A DNA stretch of 64,000 nucleotides from JAGTVG01 sp964543195 (GTDB taxonomy: Bacteria; Bacteroidota; Bacteroidia; Cytophagales; Cyclobacteriaceae). Positions within the stretch are counted from its first letter, which is position 1. Every line of letters starts with the position of its first letter. Below, piece by piece: positions 47,181 through 56,771 of this stretch. Under the pieces are notes generated by a model. The model made no database searches, was not told the DNA's origin, and saw nothing but the letters and a program-made list of their open reading frames with translations. The DNA lies in the NCBI GenBank assembly GCA_964543195.1, contig CAZIXF010000003.1, positions 87,783 through 151,782 on the forward strand, given 5' to 3'. A program made the position numbers and the translations under genes.

Positions 47181-48227
47181 TTATAATGGCTCTTGTTGAC
47201 ATAAACAATGAAAACTTCCCATACCCCGTATAAGCATTCTGGAATCAATACCCTTGATTTTTCTGTCCGGGAAACAGGATTGGATGATTTCTAATGCTTC
47301 ATCATCCCTTTTTGATTTGAATACCGGCACCACCACCTGGTTATTGGCGATGTAAAAATTCGCATAGGAAGCAGGCAATCTTCCTTCAGGTCCGTAGAGT
47401 GGTTCAGGCATGGGCAATTCAATTACGGTAAGTTGCTTGCCCGATTGGATCCTGAATGTATCCAGCAATTTCCGGTTTTTAACGAGGGGCCGGTAATTTT
47501 CATCGGATTTATCGGGTTCTATTACCGTCAACACGGTATCCTCATTAATAAAACGAGTAACATCATCAATATGCCCATCGGTATCGTCTCCCGCAACTCC
47601 ATCTTCCAGCCAGAGTACCTGGTCTGCACCATAAAATCTGAGCAGGTAGCCTTCAATTTCATGCTGTTCTAACCCAGGGTTTCGGTTCGGGTGCAAAAGA
47701 CACGAAGTGGTAGTGAGGATGGTGCCTTTACCATTAAATTCCACGCTTCCGCCTTCCATCACAATCCCCGGACATACACAGGGGATGTTCAGTGCTTTAC
47801 TGATTCTTCGGGGTATTTTGTTGTCAAGATCAAAGGAATATTTTCCGCCCCAGGCATTAAATTCCCAATCCACGACGATCTGTTTTTTAACCGGATGTTT
47901 CAGAAAGGCCGGACCATGATCCCTGCACCAGCAATCGTTGGTCGGATGCAGATAAAGCTCGAGCTGTTCAGGGTTGATGGAATATGCCGTTGCCGTACCC
48001 AGCACAAATTGTCGCAACGTTTCATTGTGGATGTTAACGGCAATTTTTTCTTCCTCCGACAGGGCTTTAACAAAAAGGAAAAAGGCAAGATATAACTCGT
48101 CCATATGGCCTGGCCAGGACTCGTCATTCAGGGGCAAACTGAGCCAGGTAGCACGGTGTGGTTCCCATTCAGCCGGGAAATAATAACCTTCCTTTCCGGG
48201 ATCCATACTATAATCCGATGTAGCCAT
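47181..48227 (-). CDS. aguA: Agmatine deiminase family (peptidyl-arginine deiminase-like)
   Basis: The 348-residue protein has the guanidine-modifying fold markers: HRATWLSLPLNDESWPG, WCRDHGPAFL, MEGGSVEFNGKGTILTT, DDTDGHIDDVTRFI and the C-terminal GMGSFHCLCQQEP with catalytic Cys about 341. It hydrolyses agmatine to N-carbamoylputrescine and ammonia. It is directly upstream of ggt and 22 bases downstream of aguB on the same strand, so the two act in one pathway from agmatine to putrescine. Confidence 0.9.
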   Translation of the reverse strand: MATSDYSMDPGKEGYYFPAEWEPHRATWLSLPLNDESWPGHMDELYLAFFLFVKALSEEEKIAVNIHNETLRQFVLGTATAYSINPEQLELYLHPTNDCWCRDHGPAFLKHPVKKQIVVDWEFNAWGGKYSFDLDNKIPRRISKALNIPCVCPGIVMEGGSVEFNGKGTILTTTSCLLHPNRNPGLEQHEIEGYLLRFYGADQVLWLEDGVAGDDTDGHIDDVTRFINEDTVLTVIEPDKSDENYRPLVKNRKLLDTFRIQSGKQLTVIELPMPEPLYGPEGRLPASYANFYIANNQVVVPVFKSKRDDEALEIIQSCFPDRKIKGIDSRMLIRGMGSFHCLCQQEPL

Positions 48228-48249
48228 TTCGATAGTTATAATATGGCCA

Positions 48250-49128
48250 TCAATCCAGGAATCTTTGTTCTATACCGGCATAGGTATCGACACGCCTGTC
48301 GCGCAGGAAAGGCCAGTGTGTCCGGTAATGCTCGATCAGCCCGAGGTCGATCTCATGCACCAGAACCTGTTCTTCCCCTTCGGGTGCCTGGGCAATGATC
48401 GCCCCGATGGGATTGGCGATGAATGAATTGCCCCAGAAAAAGGTTAGTTTTTCCTGCCCGGCCCGGTTCACGGCCACGGTGTATACGCCATTGGCTATGG
48501 CATGGCTTCGCTGCATATTGATCCAGGCTTCCTGCTGGTCCTTCCTGGTTTTTTCATCCTCCGAGGCTTCCCAGCCAATTGCAGTAGGGTAAAAAAGGAT
48601 CTCGGCTCCCTTCAGGCTTGTTATCCTCGAAGCTTCCGGATACCATTGATCCCAGCAGATGAGGATGCCGATCTTTGCATATTCGGTTTCAAAGACCATA
48701 TAACCCGTGTCGCCCGGTGTGAAATAAAACTTTTCATAATAACCCGGATCATCCGGAATATGGTTTTTGCGGTAATTTCCAAGTATTTCACCATCTGCAT
48801 CGATCACGACCGCACTGTTGTGGTACAGACCATTTGCTCTTTTTTCGAAATAGGGTACCACGATCACCACCTTATATTCGCCGGCCAGTTTTTTGAGTTT
48901 CAGGATGGATTCTCCCTCACGGGTTTCGGCCAATTCAAAGAAATCGTAATTCTCTTCATAACAGAAATAGATGGTATTGAATAATTCCTGCAGGCAAATA
49001 ATTTGCGCGCCCTGCCGGATGGCTTTTTCTATGTTTTTGATCGTTTTCTGTAAATTATCTTTTTTATCAGATCCGCATGACATCTGCACGATTCCCAACT
49101 TTATCTTTTTATTTTTAATCATCACCAA
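48250..49128 (-). CDS. aguB: N-carbamoylputrescine amidase (carbon-nitrogen hydrolase)
   Basis: The 292-residue protein has the nitrilase-superfamily catalytic triad: Glu48 in IICLQELF, Lys121 in YRKNHIPDDPGYYEKFYFTPGD and Cys158 in ILICWDQWYPEASR. The NHIPDDPG-YYEKFYF pattern is typical of the AguB branch, which hydrolyses N-carbamoylputrescine to putrescine, CO2 and ammonia. It sits upstream of aguA on the same strand, forming the two-step agmatine-to-putrescine unit. Confidence 0.93.
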   Translation of the reverse strand: MVMIKNKKIKLGIVQMSCGSDKKDNLQKTIKNIEKAIRQGAQIICLQELFNTIYFCYEENYDFFELAETREGESILKLKKLAGEYKVVIVVPYFEKRANGLYHNSAVVIDADGEILGNYRKNHIPDDPGYYEKFYFTPGDTGYMVFETEYAKIGILICWDQWYPEASRITSLKGAEILFYPTAIGWEASEDEKTRKDQQEAWINMQRSHAIANGVYTVAVNRAGQEKLTFFWGNSFIANPIGAIIAQAPEGEEQVLVHEIDLGLIEHYRTHWPFLRDRRVDTYAGIEQRFLD

Positions 49129-49294
49129 AAAGATTTATTCATTTGAGAAGACTAATATCTGAAGAATTCACGACATTCTGAAAAGAGCAGGAGGTTCCGG
49201 GATTATTTCAGTGATCAGTCTGCCGGTTCACCGCTTTAACTGACGGCCTGGTGACATTTCCTTCCTGAGGGCCTCACCGAATCTAACCGGGTTC

Positions 49295-51340
49295 TTAATC
49301 GAGCTTTCTCTTCAATAACTGCGCATTGATAGCCACCACCACCGTGCTCAGGCTCATCAATGCGGCTCCTACAGCAGGGCTTAATATAATGCCTATGGGA
49401 AATAAGACGCCTGCAGCAAGAGGAACAGCCACGATATTGTATCCGGCGGCATAGATCAGGTTCTGGATCATTTTATCGTAAGTGGCCTGGCCGAATAGGA
49501 TGAGTGAAGCGATATCTTTCGGATTGCTGTTTACCAGCACTATGTCGGCTGTCTCAGCCGCTACGTCCGTTCCCGAGCCAACGGCGATACCCACATTGGC
49601 CTGGGCCAGGGCGGGAGCATCATTCACTCCATCACCCGTCATGGCCACAAATTCGCCCTCATCCTGAAGTTTCCTGATGATATCCTTCTTATCTTCGGGT
49701 AATACTTCACCGTAATAACCATCCAGGTTTAGTTTTTCGCTTACAGCTTTTGCCACCTGTTCATTATCACCGGTAGCCATTTTTACTTTTATATCCTTTT
49801 CTTTAAGGATCTTTACCGCTTCGGGTGATTCATCACGTATTTCATCGGCCAATGCCACAAAACCCACCGGTTTTTCATCGATCAACAGATAAACGAGGGT
49901 TTCTGTTTCGTCCGGTTTTATATTCTCAGGCCGGTCTATACCTTTTTCATCGAGGTAGCCCGGAGCCACTACTTTTATCTCTTTATCGTTTACCTTGCCC
50001 TGAATACCTTTTCCCGTGATATTCTCAAAGTCGCTGGCTTCCGGTATCTTTATCCCAAGTTCTTCCAGTTTTTTCAAAATGCCTGCCCCGATAGGGTGTT
50101 CGGAATGGGTTTCCGGTGCCCCGGCAAATTTCAGCACCTCCTCATTGCTGTATTCATCCCCGATACTTTTGAACCGGGTTACACCAAATTGACCCCGGGT
50201 AAGCGTGCCGGTTTTGTCAAAAATAATGGTGGTAATTTTTCGTGCATTTTCAAAAGCAGTCCTGTTCCGGATCAACAATCCTTTCTGTGCCGACACGGCC
50301 GTTGAGATCGCCACCACAAGCGGTATGGCCAGGCCGAGGGCATGAGGGCAGGAGATCACCATCACGGTGACCATTCTTTCCAGCGAAAAGACGAATTCTT
50401 TTCCAACGAATAACCACCATGCGATCAATGTAACTGTACCTGCTCCCAGGGCGGCATAGGTAAGCCAGGCTGCTGCTTTATCCGCAAGATTCTGGGTTCG
50501 TGATTTGGTCTGTTGTGCTTCTTTGACCATATTTACCACCTTGTTCAGGTAGGAATCTTCTCCGGTGTGTTTTACTTTTATCTTCAGCGAGCCGTTCTGG
50601 TTTATCGATCCACCGATCACCTCGTCATTCTCTCCCTTGGCCACCGGTTTGGATTCCCCGGTCAGCAGAGATTCATTCAAATGACTTTTCCCTTCCACGA
50701 TCACACCATCGGCCGGTACTTTTTCACCGGGTTTCACCAGAATGAGATTGCCTTCCTTTAATTCATCGATCTGAATTTTTCTGGTTTCTCCGTTTTCAAT
50801 GATAGAAGCTTCGGAAGGCATCAACCTGGCTAATTGATCCAGCGCTCTCGACGCACCCATTACCGACTTCATCTCGATCCAGTGTCCTAAAAGCATTACA
50901 TCGATCAGGGTGACCAGCTCCCAGAAAAATATTTTGCCTGGAATAAAAAAAACCACAGCACTGCTGTATGCATAGGCCACGGTGATCGCCAGGGCAATAA
51001 GGGTCATCATTCCCGGAGATTTTTCTTTCAGTTCGTCATATATACCTTTCAGGAATGGCCATCCCCCATAAAAATAAATAATAGTCGACAGCCCGAACTG
51101 GATGTATTGATCACCCGGAAAGGTCAGGGAATACCCCAGAAAGTCCTGGATGAGGGGGGCCAGCACCATTACGGGTACTGTAAGCGCAAGGGATATCCAG
51201 AAAAGTCTCCTGAAATCTTTGATCATATGGGCATGATGACCCTTTTTATGACCCACTTCCTTTTGCTGGCCTTCATCATTTTGAGGATGATTTTTATTTG
51301 TTTTCTTATTTTTTCCGGACCGGTTTGTATTGTTTTTCAT
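49295..51340 (-). CDS. copB: Copper-type (P1B-3, CopB-like) heavy metal P-type ATPase
   Basis: The 681-residue protein has a Lys/His-rich N-terminal tail (GHKKGHHAHMIKDFRR) in place of a Cys-based metal-binding domain. The order follows P1B pumps: LLTGESKPVAKG, ISCPHALGLAIPLVV (CPH motif, about residue 331), FDKTGTLTRGQFG (phosphorylated Asp about 375), and MTGDGVNDAPALAQANVGIAVGSGTDVAAETADIVL. The CPH rather than CPC motif is the mark of the P1B-3/CopB group, which exports copper or silver. No copper regulator is next to it. Confidence 0.9.
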   Translation of the reverse strand: MKNNTNRSGKNKKTNKNHPQNDEGQQKEVGHKKGHHAHMIKDFRRLFWISLALTVPVMVLAPLIQDFLGYSLTFPGDQYIQFGLSTIIYFYGGWPFLKGIYDELKEKSPGMMTLIALAITVAYAYSSAVVFFIPGKIFFWELVTLIDVMLLGHWIEMKSVMGASRALDQLARLMPSEASIIENGETRKIQIDELKEGNLILVKPGEKVPADGVIVEGKSHLNESLLTGESKPVAKGENDEVIGGSINQNGSLKIKVKHTGEDSYLNKVVNMVKEAQQTKSRTQNLADKAAAWLTYAALGAGTVTLIAWWLFVGKEFVFSLERMVTVMVISCPHALGLAIPLVVAISTAVSAQKGLLIRNRTAFENARKITTIIFDKTGTLTRGQFGVTRFKSIGDEYSNEEVLKFAGAPETHSEHPIGAGILKKLEELGIKIPEASDFENITGKGIQGKVNDKEIKVVAPGYLDEKGIDRPENIKPDETETLVYLLIDEKPVGFVALADEIRDESPEAVKILKEKDIKVKMATGDNEQVAKAVSEKLNLDGYYGEVLPEDKKDIIRKLQDEGEFVAMTGDGVNDAPALAQANVGIAVGSGTDVAAETADIVLVNSNPKDIASLILFGQATYDKMIQNLIYAAGYNIVAVPLAAGVLFPIGIILSPAVGAALMSLSTVVVAINAQLLKRKLD

Positions 51341-51679
51341 GATAAAAATAAGATACTCAATAATCGATAAACCGGGAAATTACATAAATCGTTTTAACAG
51401 GATCTGAAAGATAACGATGATCATTGATTCCTGGGAAAGTAATCATGTATCAATATTGAATTAACGGATGGGGGAACACTCAAATTTGGACCATACTTAC
51501 ATATGGATACCGGGGTTTGTGCGGTTTTTTTTATTTTTCATCAACACTTTAGTTGAAATTTATTTATACTTTTCATATATTCTCATCCCGTAAAAATCCC
51601 TGTATAAATGACGGCCTTATTGAAGATACCGGTTTTTTGAAAAGGAGATTGAGAGTTTTTTTACCAAAACAGCTAAAAA
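51341..51679. other. Intergenic spacer between divergent copB-like and aldo/keto reductase genes
   Basis: 339 A+T-rich bases separate two divergent genes and must carry both promoters. I can see no clear promoter pair, hairpin or ORF in it, so nothing specific is annotated. Confidence 0.5.
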
Positions 51680-52633
51680 ATGAAAAGAAGACAATTCATT
51701 AAAACAGCCAGTACCATTCCCCTGTTAAGTTATTTCCCTGCTGACCTGTCAACCATTACCCGTGATCTTTCAGGGAGACTTGAAAAACGAACGCTGGGTA
51801 AAACCGGAAGGAAGCTTTCTATTATAGGTTTTGGAGGTATCGTGGTGATGGATGCTACGCCTGAACAATCCTCCGAAAGAGTGAAGCAGGCCATCGATTT
51901 CGGCGTGAATTATTTTGATGTGGCCCCTACCTATGGTGATGCGGAGATCAAACTGGGGCCTGCTCTTGAACCTTACAGAGAAGACGTGTTTCTGGCCTGC
52001 AAAACCAATCAACGAAAGAAGGATGATGCCAGAAGAGAACTGGATAGATCTCTGAAAAGGTTACGCACTGACTATTTCGATCTCTACCAGCTACATGCCG
52101 TGACTTCGCTTGAGGATGTGGATACGATCTTTTCTCCGGGAGGAGCCATGGAGGCTTTCCTCGAGGCCCGGGATGAAGGCCTGGTTAAGCTTCTTGGATT
52201 TTCGGCGCATTCGGTAGAGGCGGCTATGGCCCTGATGGACAGGTTCGACTTCGATACGATCCTGTTCCCCATCAATTTTGCTACCTGGTATGCCGGCGAT
52301 TTCGGTCCGCAGGTGTTGCAGAGAGCCAAGGAAAAAGAAATGGGTATCCTGGCACTAAAATCAATGGCACGGAGGCCTTATCCTGAGGATGCAGACCGTG
52401 TACCAAAATGCTGGTACCAGCCATTGACCGATCCCGAAGAGGCCAAAATGGGGCTCAGGTTCACGCTTTCCCATCCCGTGACAGCAGCCATCCCTCCGGG
52501 CAATGAAAACCTCTTCAGTATGGCACTGGGCCTGGCCACGAAGTTCAGGCCGTTAAAAAGTGATGAAGTGCTTGCCATTAAGGAGAAAGGGGAAGTAACC
52601 GATCCCTTATTTACCTTTCCCATGAGCGGATGA
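51680..52633 (+). CDS. Aldo/keto reductase with Tat-like signal
   Basis: The 317-residue protein begins MKRRQFIKTASTIPLLSYF, a twin-arginine-type start, so it may be exported. The aldo/keto reductase fold is clear: TLGKTGRKLSIIGFGGI, then NYFDVAPTYGDAEI (catalytic Asp and Tyr), VFLACKTNQR (Lys), YFDLYQLHAV (His) and GLVKLLGFSAHS. The end, with FTLSHPVTAAIPPGNENLF, follows the family. Substrate is unknown. It faces the enolase-superfamily gene that follows, end to end. Confidence 0.88.
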   Translation: MKRRQFIKTASTIPLLSYFPADLSTITRDLSGRLEKRTLGKTGRKLSIIGFGGIVVMDATPEQSSERVKQAIDFGVNYFDVAPTYGDAEIKLGPALEPYREDVFLACKTNQRKKDDARRELDRSLKRLRTDYFDLYQLHAVTSLEDVDTIFSPGGAMEAFLEARDEGLVKLLGFSAHSVEAAMALMDRFDFDTILFPINFATWYAGDFGPQVLQRAKEKEMGILALKSMARRPYPEDADRVPKCWYQPLTDPEEAKMGLRFTLSHPVTAAIPPGNENLFSMALGLATKFRPLKSDEVLAIKEKGEVTDPLFTFPMSG

Positions 52634-52686
52634 TTTCAGTGATTCAGGGGATCCGGTACAGAAAGCAAAGGTTAAGAAGCCATTTT

Positions 52687-54009
52687 TCAGGAGGGCCTTG
52701 GTTTGTCATATTCCCCGGGAATGTAAGGAAATTTTTTTTCCGGTTCGTCTATTACTTCCACTCCAAAACCCGGCCCTTTAGGCAGTTCCATCATGCCATC
52801 CCTTATCTTCAGGGGTTCTTTGAACAGTTCGGTACGCAATGGGTTATAGGTTTGATTTACCTCCAGCATGATCAGATTGGGAATGCTGGCCGCAAGATTG
52901 GCGTTTGCAATAGTCAATAAGGCGCCATGCCAGTTATGGGGGGCACAAACCTGATTCTGCAAATGAGCCATTTTGGATACATACCAGGCTTCGGTCAAGC
53001 CCATTACGCCGGCATCAGGCTGGACAATATCCATGGCTTTGCGGTCGATCCATTCCTTGTATTCGAAACGGTTGTCCATCGTATCACCACCATAGGAGAG
53101 CATAACCTGGTCAAGAGCCTGTTTGATTTTAACATAATTCTGCTTGGCCTCCTCTCCAAACCGACGGGTCGGATCCTCGATCCAGAGAAGGTCCATTTTT
53201 TCAGCTTCAGGTATGAATTGCATTACCTGGTCCATATTCCATTGTGCGTTGCATTCCTGAATAAGGTCAAATTCCGGGCCCACTGATTCCCTTATTTTCC
53301 ACACACCTTCGATGTAACGGTCCATGGTCATACCACTTACCGACCAGTGTGTACCCGGTCTGAATTTATATGCTTTGAATCCTTTTTCTTTCATTTCGAG
53401 CGCTTCTGAAATGATATTATCCGGCCAGATGTCTCCCTCATACATCTCCCCCGCACTGGCGTAAACAGGGATCTTCTCAAGTGGGGCCTTGTCGATGGAA
53501 AGGAGTTGATAAACAGGAATACCCTTGGCTTTACCGATGATATCCCAAAAAGCTGCATCGATACCGGCCCAGCCTACCATAGGCCCCCTGTTGAGTACGC
53601 CGGAGGTTAGATACTCTATGTCAAACGGATTCTGTCCAATTACAGCGGGTTTAATGATGTTATCGACGTACTTGATTATCTCGTGGGGTACTCCGTACTG
53701 GGTGCATCCTCCTAGTCCTTTGATCCCCTGATCGGTAAAAACTTCCACAAGAATACTGTCCGTTTTCCAGCATTTATATCGCTCGGGGATCCAGTCAAGA
53801 TACCATTGTTCCTCAGGGGGGACCTCGCAGGACAATAAGGTCACTTTTATATCGGTGATTTTTATGTTTTCCCTTGTAATGCCTTCCAGAGGATGATTCC
53901 TCTGTGCTTTGATAGTGGGTTTTTTTGAATTGTTACAGCCGTATAATCCATTGGCAATAAAAAATCCGGATAATGCGCTTGATTTAATAAAAGACCTTCG
54001 GCTTAGCAT
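52687..54009 (-). CDS. Enolase-superfamily (mandelate racemase/muconate lactonising) protein with Tat-like signal
   Basis: The 440-residue protein starts MLSRRSFIKSSALSGFFIAN, a Tat-like export signal. The barrel contains the superfamily signature: KEKGFKAYKFRPGTHW (the KxR region), FDLIQECNAQW, LLWIEDPTRRFG and SYGGDTMDNRF as metal-ligand segments, then DIVQPDAGVMGL and APHNWHG, the His/Asp dyad region of mandelate-racemase-like members. Its reaction, probably on a sugar acid, is unknown. It converges with the aldo/keto reductase gene, which also appears exported. Confidence 0.87.
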   Translation of the reverse strand: MLSRRSFIKSSALSGFFIANGLYGCNNSKKPTIKAQRNHPLEGITRENIKITDIKVTLLSCEVPPEEQWYLDWIPERYKCWKTDSILVEVFTDQGIKGLGGCTQYGVPHEIIKYVDNIIKPAVIGQNPFDIEYLTSGVLNRGPMVGWAGIDAAFWDIIGKAKGIPVYQLLSIDKAPLEKIPVYASAGEMYEGDIWPDNIISEALEMKEKGFKAYKFRPGTHWSVSGMTMDRYIEGVWKIRESVGPEFDLIQECNAQWNMDQVMQFIPEAEKMDLLWIEDPTRRFGEEAKQNYVKIKQALDQVMLSYGGDTMDNRFEYKEWIDRKAMDIVQPDAGVMGLTEAWYVSKMAHLQNQVCAPHNWHGALLTIANANLAASIPNLIMLEVNQTYNPLRTELFKEPLKIRDGMMELPKGPGFGVEVIDEPEKKFPYIPGEYDKPRPS

Positions 54010-54223
54010 AGTTTATAAAAAATTTTTTGAAAAAATATATTACAGATATTGTTGCCTCCTGTAAATAAAAATCAGTTTAGGAATTTTTATTTTCCGGCCA
54101 AAGAAAATTTTACAAAAGTTATCAGGATTTTTAACGATATATAAATTAATAGCTTTATTGAACTCAATCTGCCTTCCTGATCACTTCTGTAACCTAACCG
54201 TCTGTGTTTCGTTTCAATTTTTT

Positions 54224-56770
54224 TTATTTGCCTATTAAAACGAATGAGGCCCAGTGATAAGGGGCATTGTATTTTGAACTGTTTATCATTGTGCGTTTTA
54301 CATTTCCCAGAGCAAGATTAAATTCCTGGTTATTGGAAGTAGCGTTCCGGTAAAACGAGGTCATCATCCGGGCTGTACTTTCATCATTAACACGCCATAA
54401 AGAAACCAGCATATTCCTGGCTCCGGCATACAGTAATGCCCGGCTGAGCCCGATAATTCCTTCTCCCTCATGAATTTTCCCCATTCCTGTCTGACAGGCA
54501 GAAAGCGAAACCAGATCGGCATTCATCCTGAGATTGTATATTTCTCCTGTATATAAATTCCCGTCTTCTTCTGCATCGTCCCCGGCCAGATAGATGCAGG
54601 AAAGTTCCGGATGCTGTTCATTAACCACCCCATGTGATGCTATGTGAATAAAAGAGCATTCCTGCAGATTTTCAGATTTTATCATCGATTCCGAAGCATC
54701 CGCATATAAATACGGTCTGGTTTCATATTTTTCGGTGACTAAAATTGTATCAATGTCCCTGATTTCACCGACAGTGCCCGGCAGGGGGCTGAGACCGTAT
54801 CGTTTGCCATAATTGAATTCAACAGGGGCTGCCAGCAAGGCTCTTCTATGGTTTAATTGCGTATTTCCCAGATTCTTTAGGAATAAGGTAGCAGAAAACT
54901 GATATGTAATATTTATTTCCCGGACTAAATATTGGATCCTGTCATATCCATATCCCTCATCGTAATTTTTAACCAATGCTTCGAAAGGAGTTACTCCGAG
55001 TCGTCCGCTCGGAATGATCACCACATCAGTAATCCCGTTAAAAAAATCTTTTGGTACCAGTTGATCATAAAGTTCGGATCCGATCTTTATAAATTCATCT
55101 TTAAGGTCATAGAAAATCGAATTTCTGAATCCTATCAGGGTGCGGGTAAGATCCGTTTTTAATGGCACGTTGATGGTTCTGAATTTTCTGTCCGATATCT
55201 GGAACACGTATAACCGGTCTCTATTGTCAGCAATAAAGTAGGATTGAATGGCTTTATTTTCAGGAAGTACTGCCTGTATTTCGGCCACCTCCGGAATTTC
55301 AACATCATATTTCAATGAATAATATTCCGGGAAATCGTTCTCAAGGCGGCCAATGAGCTGGTTATATTCCCTGGTCAGTTCGAATACCTGATTTCTCAAT
55401 TCTTTTTCTTTTTCAGGATCCGGCTTATCTACGAGTTGTTGCGAAATATAGGATATCTTTGATTTCAGTTCATTTTCGTGATCTATCATTTCCGGGGGTA
55501 TGTTGGCGTACTGCTTTGCATTGGCGTCGTTAATGGCATCCAGGAGGATTACCGCTTTACTTTTTTCGCTGAAATAGAAAGCTTTTTCCCTGAATGGTTT
55601 TTTCCGGAAGGAAATTTCTTCCAGTGCAAGGGATACGGCAATCGCATTTTCATAAAGATTGTTTGCCTGAGTATTGAGGAATAATTTGTCCTCCTGGTTG
55701 GTTCGCAGATGTCTTAGTTCATCGATTAATCGATCGCCTATCTCGTATAATCTAAAGCTTTCAAGGAGGTCTTTCCTGTTCAGTGTTTTCGTATAATATC
55801 TTGTTTCAAACGCCTGTCCTTTTAATATAAGGGAAACGAGGTAAAAATCCGGATTGTAATAATTGCCATCCTCGGGAGTATTGAAAAAATCGTCGGATTT
55901 AAAAGACGGATGATTTGCTTTAATCGCTTCCTGGCATGATTGCAATGCCTGGTTAAAATGGCCCCGGTTCAGGTGGATGGAAGCCATCCGGTTATATATA
56001 TTGGCCAGTTCCGGATGTTTTTCACCATAGTTTGTTCTGTAAATTATTCCGGCCAGGTTGAAGCTTTCAAGTGCTTCATTAAACCTGCCGGCATTAACGT
56101 AAATTTCTCCGCGGGCTGAATGAATAAATCCTATGTCCGGATGGTCCATAGAATAAATGTTTTTTTTAATTTCGAAAGCTTTTCCGATAGATTTCAGTGC
56201 TTGCTGGTAATGACCCATCTTACTGTGCATCAAAGCCATATTGATTGTTGAATTGGCTACTTTCTCATGATCGGATCCAAACAGGTCAAGATATATTTCA
56301 TTGGCCATTTTATAATATTTCCCTGCCAATTCCGGATCGATCATGCTGTATACCAGGCCGATATCATTATATGAGGCTGCCAGTTCACTTTTGTCATTCA
56401 GTTTTTCCCTGATATTCAGCGCATTAAAATGATATTGAAGGGCCTGGTAGTTCTGACTTCTTGCCCAGAAAACATTACCCAATTCGCCAAGGCACTTGGC
56501 CTGCCACTTTTTTTCATCATGCGTTTCGAAAATGGACAATGCTTCTGTTAATTTTTCCTCTGCCAGGGTGTTTCTGCCCATATGCAGATAAGCTAATCCT
56601 TCCTGATAGATGAGTTCGGGCTTATCGGTTATATCCGACGCGCCAAGTAAATTTATTGCTTGCTCAGGCATTCCCGCATTGATCAGGCTGTCTGTCTTTT
56701 GATACAATACCCCCTGACCGAAACATGTGATCGTTGAAAGCGTAAGACCGATCAATAATAATTTACTCAT
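54224..56770 (-). CDS. Secreted TPR protein with C-terminal CHAT protease-like domain
   Basis: The ATG at 56770 opens a signal peptide (MSKLLLIGLTLSTITCFGQ) and follows 1 base after the stop of the upstream barrel gene; the earlier in-frame ATGs overlap that gene. Of 848 residues, the first ~300 contain TPR repeats (YNDIGLVYSMIDPELAGKYY; IYNRMASIHLNRGHFNQALQ), a helical linker follows, and the C-terminal ~300 form a CHAT domain with His713 (HIASHGVVNE) and Cys759 (LSACQTGMG), then EGIIGLSRALLYAGARNMLVSLW. CHAT proteins are caspase-like proteases. Substrate unknown; export to the periplasm or surface is predicted. Confidence 0.88.
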   Translation of the reverse strand: MSKLLLIGLTLSTITCFGQGVLYQKTDSLINAGMPEQAINLLGASDITDKPELIYQEGLAYLHMGRNTLAEEKLTEALSIFETHDEKKWQAKCLGELGNVFWARSQNYQALQYHFNALNIREKLNDKSELAASYNDIGLVYSMIDPELAGKYYKMANEIYLDLFGSDHEKVANSTINMALMHSKMGHYQQALKSIGKAFEIKKNIYSMDHPDIGFIHSARGEIYVNAGRFNEALESFNLAGIIYRTNYGEKHPELANIYNRMASIHLNRGHFNQALQSCQEAIKANHPSFKSDDFFNTPEDGNYYNPDFYLVSLILKGQAFETRYYTKTLNRKDLLESFRLYEIGDRLIDELRHLRTNQEDKLFLNTQANNLYENAIAVSLALEEISFRKKPFREKAFYFSEKSKAVILLDAINDANAKQYANIPPEMIDHENELKSKISYISQQLVDKPDPEKEKELRNQVFELTREYNQLIGRLENDFPEYYSLKYDVEIPEVAEIQAVLPENKAIQSYFIADNRDRLYVFQISDRKFRTINVPLKTDLTRTLIGFRNSIFYDLKDEFIKIGSELYDQLVPKDFFNGITDVVIIPSGRLGVTPFEALVKNYDEGYGYDRIQYLVREINITYQFSATLFLKNLGNTQLNHRRALLAAPVEFNYGKRYGLSPLPGTVGEIRDIDTILVTEKYETRPYLYADASESMIKSENLQECSFIHIASHGVVNEQHPELSCIYLAGDDAEEDGNLYTGEIYNLRMNADLVSLSACQTGMGKIHEGEGIIGLSRALLYAGARNMLVSLWRVNDESTARMMTSFYRNATSNNQEFNLALGNVKRTMINSSKYNAPYHWASFVLIGK

Positions 56771-56771
56771 A